Of a stretch of 6,275 bases of DNA, positions 1 through 5,078 are shown piece by piece. Source of the stretch: Verrucomicrobiota bacterium (GTDB lineage Bacteria; Verrucomicrobiota; Verrucomicrobiia; Limisphaerales; UBA1100); NCBI GenBank assembly GCA_028872645.1, contig JAPKDK010000174.1, positions 1-6,275 of the forward strand, written 5' to 3'. Within the stretch, counting starts at the first letter, position 1. Every line of letters begins with the position of its first letter. The notes below the pieces were generated by a model that was not told where the DNA came from, searched no databases, and saw nothing but the letters and a program-made list of their open reading frames with translations. The position numbers and the translations under genes are program-made.

Positions 1-1838
1 CGGAAAACGCTGCGCCGTTTTCGGCCGTCGGATTTTTCTTTGGCCAAAAACTGCTTACCGAAATCGACGTGCCCGTGGGCCTCATCAACGTTTCCATCGG
101 TGGCACACCAGCGGAAGCGTGGGTACGCCGCGAGGCCTTGGCCGCGCATCCGCAATTGGCGGCAATAGTGCGCGGTAATTGGCTCACCAATAAAAGTCTT
201 GGGCCGTGGTGCCGCGATCGTGGGTCATCCAATTTGAAACGCGCGCTGGCGGCGAACGAATTGATCCCCGGCGACGACCTCGGCCCGAACCATTCATTCA
301 AGCCCGCCTTCATGTGGGATGCCGCCGTGGCTCCATTTCAGCCGCTGCCCATCGCGGGCGTCCTGTGGTATCAAGGCGAATCCAACGCCCAAACCGAATG
401 GCGCGTGCCGCAACATGATGCTATTTTGAAAACTTTGGTGACCGATTGGCGCGCGCAAATGAAGCGGCCAAAGTTGCCTTTCCTTTTCGTGCAACTCCCC
501 GCGCTGAAGCGCCCGCACTGGCCTGCCTTTCGTGCGAGCCAACAACGCGTGCACGATGCCCTGCCGCACACCGGCATGGCGGTGACGGTTGACCTTGGCC
601 ATCCCAGTAACGTGCATCCGCGCGAGAAGCAACCGGTCGGCGTGCGCTTGGCGTTGATAGCGGCGAAACAAGTTTACGGCAAATCACTCGTGGCAAGCGG
701 GCCGGTGATTGACTCGGTGGAACGCGATGGCGCGCGTTTGGTTTTTAAGTTTCACTCGGCCAACGGTTTGCGCACGCACGATGGGAAACCGCCGAGTGGT
801 TTTGAATTGCGCGCGGCCGATGGAAATTGGCAGCCTGTCAAGGCGCGGATTGTGGACGGCGCGATTGAACTGATTTCGGACGATGTGAAAAAACCAAGCG
901 CGGTGCGGTACGGTTGGATTCCGTTTCCGGAACCGCGTTTGAATTTAATCAATTCCAAGGGCCTTCCGGCTGTGCCATTTGCCCGTGATGTGCTGCCGGC
1001 ATCTTGCCGGCAGATTTTTAGTGAGCGAACGCGGTTGGCCTGCCGGCAAGATGCCGGCAGCACGTTTTCACCAAACGCCTTGCGCAGTCATTTGGGCGAT
1101 GGCTTGTTCGGCCCAGCCTCGGTTGGCGGCGGGGCTGGCGGGGCTGGGGTGGAGAATTTTCCCGATGCGGACGTCCATTTCGGAGAGGGCCTCGGTGGCA
1201 CGTTTTTCAGCGAAGCCGCCGACGGCGATGAGCCATTCGGGTTCAAGGATTTCCACCACGTGGCGCAGGTGCGAATCGCACGCGGCCATCAGCGGGGCGG
1301 ATTCGGCGCCCGGGAGTTTGTCGGGGGTGCGATTGCGGCCGGTGTCTTCCATAAAGGCGAGCGGACAATGGTTGATGATGAAGTGATCGGCGAAAAATTT
1401 TTCCGGCGTGGCGAAGCGTTCGCTGAAGAGGCCCCACAATCGGCGACCGCTGACCTCGCTGCGGGTGCAGGCGAGGCCGTCGATGGGGCGCTTGGGGTGT
1501 TCGCGGGCGGGTTTTCCGATGGGGGCGTTGATGCCAAGCCAATCGCGCGCGGCGGCGACTTCGCCGAAGGGTACACCGGTTTGCGCCATGCCGAAGGGGC
1601 CGGGGTTCATGCCGAGGAATACGACGCGTTTTTTGGTGGCGGCGGCAAGGCGAAGGTATTGCTCGTGCGCGGGCCACGCGTAGTCGAGCGGGTTGTACAC
1701 ATAGGCCACGGGATCGGCAAAGGTGAGGGCGTTGCAGGACGCGCTCAAGTCGTGGGCGGCGGTGATTATTTTTTTAGTGGTCATTTGTGCCGGCAGCACA
1801 GGGCGCACGGATTAAATCGAATTTTATCACAGACGTAA
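1..1838 (+). CDS. Sialate O-acetylesterase (SASA/SGNH family), 5'-partial, with lost stop codon
   Basis: This enzyme removes O-acetyl esters from sialic acids so that the lyase can use them, probably in the periplasm or outside the cell. The frame is open from the window edge (first full codon at 3), so the N-terminus with the nucleophile serine block is missing. Family motifs seen are SAVGFFFGQKL (about 24-56), DVPVGLINVSIGGTPAEAW (66-122), GVLWYQGESNA (about 357-389) and the block carrying the catalytic histidine, NVHPREKQPVG (about 609-641). The C-terminal beta domain ends with GLPAVPFARD at 989, where homologues typically stop within a few residues. Here no stop follows. A palindromic repeat begins at 990 and the frame runs on to a TAA at 1836-1838, antisense to the uracil-DNA glycosylase gene. 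The last ~282 codons are therefore probably not genuine protein sequence. The family call is secure; the 3' end is formal only. Its + strand neighbours nanA and the epimerase support a sialic-acid role. Confidence 0.85.
   Translation, partial: ENAAPFSAVGFFFGQKLLTEIDVPVGLINVSIGGTPAEAWVRREALAAHPQLAAIVRGNWLTNKSLGPWCRDRGSSNLKRALAANELIPGDDLGPNHSFKPAFMWDAAVAPFQPLPIAGVLWYQGESNAQTEWRVPQHDAILKTLVTDWRAQMKRPKLPFLFVQLPALKRPHWPAFRASQQRVHDALPHTGMAVTVDLGHPSNVHPREKQPVGVRLALIAAKQVYGKSLVASGPVIDSVERDGARLVFKFHSANGLRTHDGKPPSGFELRAADGNWQPVKARIVDGAIELISDDVKKPSAVRYGWIPFPEPRLNLINSKGLPAVPFARDVLPASCRQIFSERTRLACRQDAGSTFSPNALRSHLGDGLFGPASVGGGAGGAGVENFPDADVHFGEGLGGTFFSEAADGDEPFGFKDFHHVAQVRIARGHQRGGFGAREFVGGAIAAGVFHKGERTMVDDEVIGEKFFRRGEAFAEEAPQSATADLAAGAGEAVDGALGVFAGGFSDGGVDAKPIARGGDFAEGYTGLRHAEGAGVHAEEYDAFFGGGGKAKVLLVRGPRVVERVVHIGHGIGKGEGVAGRAQVVGGGDYFFSGHLCRQHRAHGLNRILSQT
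990..1063. repeat. Long inverted repeat built from four TGCCGGCA octamers
   Basis: Two perfectly complementary 24-nt arms, 990-1013 and 1040-1063, enclose a 26-nt loop. Each arm holds two copies of the self-complementary octamer TGCCGGCA separated by 3 nt, at 994-1001, 1005-1012, 1041-1048 and 1052-1059. Each arm can therefore also fold on itself. The element starts at the base after the last recognisable esterase codon and ends 4 nt from the glycosylase stop. It looks like a dispersed REP/MITE-like palindromic element; whether it is multicopy in the genome cannot be seen here. Confidence 0.85.
990..1068 (+). terminator. Possible rho-independent terminator formed by the inverted repeat
   Basis: The 24-bp GC-rich stem is followed on the + strand by GTTTTC (1064-1069), a short T-run. 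On the - strand no T-run follows the stem, so it would act mainly on the esterase transcript. The 26-nt loop is longer and the T-run shorter than in classical terminators, so terminator activity is only a possibility. Confidence 0.35.
1052..1799. repeat. 12-bp direct repeats bracketing the glycosylase ORF
   Basis: TGCCGGCAGCAC occurs at 1052-1063, as the outer end of the right arm of the inverted repeat, and again at 1788-1799 in the same orientation. The glycosylase ORF (1068-1784) fits between the copies with 4 and 3 nt to spare. The right-hand copy is a fragment with one TGCCGGCA octamer; no full inverted repeat is present there. Confidence 0.75.
1068..1784 (-). CDS. SMUG1-family uracil-DNA glycosylase
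   Basis: This base-excision-repair enzyme hydrolyses the glycosidic bond of uracil, and probably oxidised uracils, in DNA. The 238-residue protein is closely similar to vertebrate SMUG1 over its length. Motif 1 is FLGMNPGPFGMAQTGVPFG (residues 56-74), with Asn60 matching the water-positioning Asn of SMUG1. EHPKRPIDGL, SEVSGRRLWGLF and INHCPL (138-ish, pyrimidine-binding Asn138) follow, and motif 2 is HPSPASPAANRGW (212-224), with catalytic His212. The ATG at 1784 is preferred over an upstream GTG at 1808, because the extra residues (RPVLPAQ) are translated from a repeat fragment and precede no family homology. No Shine-Dalgarno is visible. The gene points against its sialic-acid neighbours and has no functional link to them. 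Its ORF is bracketed by a 12-bp direct repeat, which suggests arrival as a unit. The family call is very secure; bacterial SMUG1 enzymes are a minority type of UDG. Confidence 0.93.
   Translation of the reverse strand: MTTKKIITAAHDLSASCNALTFADPVAYVYNPLDYAWPAHEQYLRLAAATKKRVVFLGMNPGPFGMAQTGVPFGEVAAARDWLGINAPIGKPAREHPKRPIDGLACTRSEVSGRRLWGLFSERFATPEKFFADHFIINHCPLAFMEDTGRNRTPDKLPGAESAPLMAACDSHLRHVVEILEPEWLIAVGGFAEKRATEALSEMDVRIGKILHPSPASPAANRGWAEQAIAQMTAQGVW
1821..1829 (-). promoter_or_regulatory. Candidate extended -10 promoter for the uracil-DNA glycosylase
   Basis: Read on the - strand, TGATAAAAT (1829 to 1821) matches an extended -10 element, with five of six bases of TATAAT. It would start transcription about 30 nt before the ATG at 1784. 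The sequence at the expected -35 spacing (TTTCAT, inside the start of nanA) is a poor match. The 59 bp between the two divergent starts must hold the promoters of both this gene and nanA, unless nanA is read from the esterase promoter. Confidence 0.3.
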
Positions 1839-1843
1839 ACTCT

Positions 1844-2761
1844 ATGAAATTAACTGGACTTATCGCTGCACCTCACACGCCGTTTCACGGTGACTTTTCG
1901 CTCAACCTCGATTGTGTGCCGGAGCAAGCGGCGCACTTGGCAGCGAATGGCGTGTCGGGCGCGTTCGTGGCGGGGACAACCGGCGAGTGCCATTCGCTAA
2001 CGACCGATGAGCGTGCGGAATTGTTCGCGGCGTGGGGCGAGGCAGCGCGGGCGCACGGCGTGAAGTTCATCGCGCACATTGGCCATAATAATTTGCCGGA
2101 CGCGCGAGCTTTGGCGGTGGCGGCGCAACGAGCGGGGGCGGATGCAATGAGCGCGATGGCACCTAATTTTTTCAAGCCAAAGGATGCGGCGGCAATGGTG
2201 GATTGGTTCGCGCGCATCACGGAACCGGCGCGGGAAATGCCGTTTTATTTTTATGACATTCCGGTGATGACGGGGGTGACGATTGATACGGCGGAATTTG
2301 TGGAGCGCGTGACTGAAAAGGTGCCGGGATTTGTGGGGGTGAAATATACTAATACGGACCGCGTACAGTTGCGGCGTATTTTGGAAATGGATGGCGCGCC
2401 GGATATGCTTTTCGGGTGTGATGAGGAATTGCTGGAGGGTTGGGAATTGGGCTGTCGCGGTGCGGTCGGGAGCACTTATAATTTTGCCGCGCCAATATAT
2501 CATCGGGTGATGGCGGCCCACGCGGCGGGAGATTTGGAAGAGGCGCGGCTTTGGCAGGCGCGTTCGTTCGAAATGGTTGAAACCATCGCGTCGCACGGCT
2601 TCACGCAGTCGGCGAAGGCGGTGATGCATTGGGTGGGGGTGAATTGCGGGCCGGCGCGGCCGCCGTTGCCGCAGCAGTCGGCGAAGCAGTTGGAAACGCT
2701 GCGCGGCGAACTGGAGGCGATTGGGTTTTTTGAATGGATTGATGAACACGCAACGGCATAA
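1844..2761 (+). CDS. nanA: N-acetylneuraminate lyase (DapA/NanA superfamily)
   Basis: This cytoplasmic class I aldolase cleaves N-acetylneuraminate to N-acetylmannosamine and pyruvate. The 305-residue TIM-barrel protein has the usual family length. It shows GTTGE (44-48, carboxylate-binding Thr45/Thr46), FYFYDIP with catalytic Tyr137, and GVKYT with Schiff-base Lys167. FGCDEELL (Gly191, Asp193, Glu194) and GAVGS (Ser210) line up with E. coli NanA Gly189, Asp191, Glu192 and Ser208, which bind the sialic-acid glycerol side chain. These separate it from dihydrodipicolinate synthase. The run from MLFGCDEELL to GSTYN also resembles the eukaryotic NPL-type lyase. The start is the ATG at 1844, giving MKLTGLIAAPHTPF as in homologues; a longer reading from 1787 would begin inside the repeat fragment. 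No Shine-Dalgarno is seen. It is almost certainly co-transcribed with the epimerase 3 bp downstream. Confidence 0.93.
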   Translation: MKLTGLIAAPHTPFHGDFSLNLDCVPEQAAHLAANGVSGAFVAGTTGECHSLTTDERAELFAAWGEAARAHGVKFIAHIGHNNLPDARALAVAAQRAGADAMSAMAPNFFKPKDAAAMVDWFARITEPAREMPFYFYDIPVMTGVTIDTAEFVERVTEKVPGFVGVKYTNTDRVQLRRILEMDGAPDMLFGCDEELLEGWELGCRGAVGSTYNFAAPIYHRVMAAHAAGDLEEARLWQARSFEMVETIASHGFTQSAKAVMHWVGVNCGPARPPLPQQSAKQLETLRGELEAIGFFEWIDEHATA

Positions 2762-2764
2762 CGA

Positions 2765-3925
2765 ATGAACGCAGAACGAAAGGAAGAATTGATTGCGGTT
2801 TACCGCGACGGGTTGCTGGAGGACACTTTGCCCTTTTGGCTGCCGCGTTGCGTGGATGAAGAGCACGGTGGGTTTATGATTGCCCGCGACCGCGATGGCG
2901 GCGTGCTGGATACGGACAAGGGGATGTGGCAGCAATGCCGGTTCACGTGGTTGCTCGCCACGCTTTATAATACGGTGGAGCCACGCGAGGAATGGTTGGC
3001 GGCGGCGCGGCATGGGATTGAGTTCATAGAAAAGCACGGTTTTGATGAGGATGGGCGGATGTGGTTTCACGTGACGCGCGAGGGCGCACCGATTCGCAAG
3101 CGGCGGTATTTTTTCACGGAGACATTTGGTGCGATTGCGTTTGCGGCGTGCGCGAAGGCCACGGGCGATGCGGCGATGGCGGACAAGGCGCGCGGTCTTT
3201 ACGCGTCGGCGAAAATGGGATTTGCAGATTCGGCCGACGCAAAATTCACGGACACGCGGCCGAGCAAAGGAATGGGCGCGCCGATGATTTCGCTGGTGAC
3301 GGCGCAGGAGATGAGGACGTGTTTGGGTGACGATTCCTTTAATGCGGACATCGACGCGTGCATTGCGGAAATCCAGCGTGATTTTGTAAAGCCGGAGCTG
3401 GAGTGCGTGATGGAAACAGTGGGGCCGAAGGGTGAGTTGCTGGATCATTTTGACGGACGACTGCTGAATCCGGGACACGCGATTGAGGGGGCGTGGTTTG
3501 TTTTGAACGAAGCGCGACATCGCGGCAACGACGCGGCGCTTATCGAATTGGGATGCAAGATGCTAGACTGGATGTGGGCGCGCGGTTGGGATGAGGAACA
3601 CGGCGGCATCCTTTACTTTCGCGACGTACACGGAAAACCGGTGCAGGAGTACTGGCACGACATGAAATTTTGGTGGCCGCACAACGAAACGATTCTCGCC
3701 ACATTGTTGGCGCATTTGCTTACGGGCGATTCGCGCTACGAAGCGATGCATCGCCAAGTGCACGATTGGGCGTATTCACATTTTCCGGATGCGGAGCACG
3801 GCGAGTGGTATGGCTACTTGCACCGCGACGGCCGCGTGTCCGTGCCGTTGAAGGGCAACTTATGGAAAGGCCCGTTCCATCTGCCGCGGATGCAGTTGCT
3901 GGCTTGGCAGTGGTTGGCGGAGTAG
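2765..3925 (+). CDS. N-acylglucosamine 2-epimerase (AGE/RnBP family)
   Basis: The predicted reaction is interconversion of N-acetylmannosamine and N-acetylglucosamine, taking the lyase product into amino-sugar catabolism without prior phosphorylation. The 386-residue protein has normal family length and the (alpha/alpha)6-barrel signatures: WQQCRFTWLLATLYN (55-69, Arg59), TETFGAIAFA (118-127), LNPGHAIEGAWFVLNEA (234-250, His238 and Glu241), KFWWPHNETI (301-310, His306 and Glu309-region) and KGPFHLPRM (368-376, His372). The two histidines in the GH and FH motifs are the general acid/base residues of the family. Members also include cellobiose and mannose 2-epimerases, so specificity rests on the adjacent lyase. 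The ATG at 2765 follows the nanA stop by 3 bp with no Shine-Dalgarno, suggesting translational coupling. Its stop is 6 bp from that of the convergent gene, leaving no room for a terminator. Confidence 0.9.
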   Translation: MNAERKEELIAVYRDGLLEDTLPFWLPRCVDEEHGGFMIARDRDGGVLDTDKGMWQQCRFTWLLATLYNTVEPREEWLAAARHGIEFIEKHGFDEDGRMWFHVTREGAPIRKRRYFFTETFGAIAFAACAKATGDAAMADKARGLYASAKMGFADSADAKFTDTRPSKGMGAPMISLVTAQEMRTCLGDDSFNADIDACIAEIQRDFVKPELECVMETVGPKGELLDHFDGRLLNPGHAIEGAWFVLNEARHRGNDAALIELGCKMLDWMWARGWDEEHGGILYFRDVHGKPVQEYWHDMKFWWPHNETILATLLAHLLTGDSRYEAMHRQVHDWAYSHFPDAEHGEWYGYLHRDGRVSVPLKGNLWKGPFHLPRMQLLAWQWLAE

Positions 3926-3931
3926 CGAGGG

Positions 3932-4858
3932 CTACTTTTTCTCTTTGGGTAACTCGATGGTGTTTTGCTCGATAGTGAGGTCGAGTTTGCCGGGGAGTTC
4001 CTGTCCGTTGGCTTCGAAGGTCATTGTGCCGGTGACTTGAATGAAGTTTTTAGTTTCCACGAAGCGGCCGGTTTGGCGGTCGAACAACAAATCGATTTTT
4101 GATTTGGCGGCTTTTATGTCGCTGTCTTTCACCACGAGCGGGCCAGCGTTTTTGCCTTTCATTTCATAAGCGACATCGGTGACTTTGCCAGTGATGCGGT
4201 CGAGCACGCGATCGTTCTTTTTGAGGGTGCCTCCGTAGGTGTAATCGACCCGAATGTTGAGCACTTGTCCGGCACCGAGTGGCATCAGTTCCATGCGTAC
4301 CCAAGTATCGTTTTTGTTAACGGCTTTGGTGGGGAGGCGCGCGTGTTCTTGCTTGAGTTGATCGAGAATTTGTTTGGCGTTGAATTCTTTTTTCAACGGG
4401 CCCTGTAGGTTTTCGATTGCGGCTTCGGGTACGTTCACGGATTTGGGGGAGCCGTCTTTGTTAAACACTTGCGTGGTGGGGTGCTTAATCATCGCGCGAA
4501 CCACATTAAGAATGGGTTCGAGCTGTTCGAGGGGGGCTTTGGCATCGGGCACGGCGGAGTCGAATTTCATTTCAATACCTCCGGGGAACGACCATTTGCC
4601 ATTCCATTTTGTGTGTGTGGCGCGGGTGCTCATGGTGCCATTGGCGTCGCGGGCGCCGTTGACGGATTCGGTGGTGATTTTCTGGATGCTTTGCGTCTCG
4701 ATTTCCTGTCCGGCGATTTGAAGAATTTGTTTGAGGCTGATATCGGACTGCCGGGTGACGGTGGATTTTTCCGTTTGTTTGATTTCCAGCGTGACCTGCG
4801 CCGAGGCCGTGATGGAGCAGGCGGCGAGTGCCGTTAAAATGTATTGAATGGGGTTCAT
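3932..4858 (-). CDS. Secreted protein of unknown function, DUF6263-like
   Basis: I do not recognise a specific function. The 308-residue product has a Sec signal peptide: MNPIQYILTALAACSITASA, with a signal peptidase I site ASA|QV after residue 20. The mature part is hydrophilic, rich in charged residues and beta-prone, without further membrane segments. Its layout (early EIKQTEKSTVTRQ, central NDTWVRMELMPLGAGQVLNIRVDYTYGG region, final TIEQNTIELPKEKK) resembles DUF6263-type proteins of Bacteroidota and PVC bacteria; that match is from memory. It should reside in the periplasm or outside the cell. The ATG at 4858 is chosen because the signal peptide starts there; the frame is open upstream to 5197, but that part overlaps the moxR start and has no signal sequence. 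It diverges from moxR and converges on the epimerase. Confidence 0.75.
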   Translation of the reverse strand: MNPIQYILTALAACSITASAQVTLEIKQTEKSTVTRQSDISLKQILQIAGQEIETQSIQKITTESVNGARDANGTMSTRATHTKWNGKWSFPGGIEMKFDSAVPDAKAPLEQLEPILNVVRAMIKHPTTQVFNKDGSPKSVNVPEAAIENLQGPLKKEFNAKQILDQLKQEHARLPTKAVNKNDTWVRMELMPLGAGQVLNIRVDYTYGGTLKKNDRVLDRITGKVTDVAYEMKGKNAGPLVVKDSDIKAAKSKIDLLFDRQTGRFVETKNFIQVTGTMTFEANGQELPGKLDLTIEQNTIELPKEKK

Positions 4859-5078
4859 GGCGGTGAGAATATATAAAATACGTGCCGTTGGCAAATTGGG
4901 GAACCCTAGAAAGACAGGTATTGCTTGAATAAACTGGCCCGCGAGGCATTCCAATCGCTCGCATTGGGGACGGTTTTGGTTTGCTTTGCGGAACTGGCTT
5001 CGTACCGTCCCGTCAGCAACACGATTCGTGGCGGGTAACGCACAGAACCCACACCGTGTAATCACAGAGAATAGATTT
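4859..5078. other. Divergent intergenic region between the secreted-protein gene and moxR
   Basis: This 220-bp region has no convincing gene. Besides the candidate - strand promoter it holds an 8-bp perfect inverted repeat, GGGACGGT at 4967-4974 and ACCGTCCC at 5004-5011, with a 29-nt loop. It lies 68 nt before the moxR start and could be an operator or leader hairpin. TGTAAT at 5057-5062 resembles a -10 box on the moxR side but lacks a matching -35. Open frames cross it on both strands (- to 5197, + from 4986), but neither extension shows family homology. Confidence 0.5.
4866..4894 (-). promoter_or_regulatory. Candidate promoter of the secreted-protein gene
   Basis: Read on the - strand, TTGCCA (4894-4889) is followed after 17 bp by TATTCT (4871-4866), inside an AT-rich run (TATTTTATATATTCT) unusual for this GC-rich window. 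Transcription would start at about 4859, next to the ATG at 4858, giving a leaderless or near-leaderless mRNA. The overlapping TATATT (4873-4868), with a 15-bp spacer, is an alternative -10 with a similar start point. This is a pattern match only. Confidence 0.35.

Larger units (their letters stand above)
990..1838 (+). other. Read-through tail of the esterase frame, antisense to the uracil-DNA glycosylase gene
   Basis: This stretch continues the esterase frame beyond its recognisable domain. The first part translates the palindromic repeat (VLPASCRQ, then CRQDAGST). The rest is a glycine/alanine-rich sequence in exact codon register with the opposite-strand glycosylase gene. A stop here would need a TTA, CTA or TCA codon in that gene, and it has none, as can happen in a GC-rich gene. 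The openness is thus explained without coding selection on the + strand. If translated, the esterase would carry a long low-complexity C-terminal tail, or be truncated by transcription termination at the repeat hairpin. I see no domain in it. Confidence 0.7.

Noticed and set aside
990..1063. CRISPR repeat or integron attC site
   Set aside because: There is no repeat-spacer array and only one complete element, and no attC core sites (GTTRRRY) or integrase are seen. A dispersed palindromic element fits better.
979..1386. + strand frame starting in the palindromic repeat
   Set aside because: Its start translates repeat sequence and the rest is antisense to the uracil-DNA glycosylase, which has clear homology on the other strand.
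1844..2761. Dihydrodipicolinate synthase (DapA) as the identity of the lyase
   Set aside because: The residues aligned with NanA Asp191, Glu192 and Ser208 are present, and the next gene is an AGE epimerase, favouring N-acetylneuraminate lyase.
1997..3520. 507-codon open frame on the - strand across nanA and the epimerase gene
   Set aside because: It is arginine/histidine-rich, shows no domain, and lies opposite two secure genes; GC-rich codon use keeps antisense frames open.
4572..4964. 130-codon - strand frame overlapping the signal-peptide gene
   Set aside because: The 3932-4858 frame has a clean signal peptide and cleavage site, while this one gives histidine/arginine-rich shadow sequence.
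4986..5078. 31-codon N-terminal extension of MoxR
   Set aside because: The extension has no family homology and crosses the likely promoter/leader region; ATG 5079 gives the normal MoxR N-terminus.
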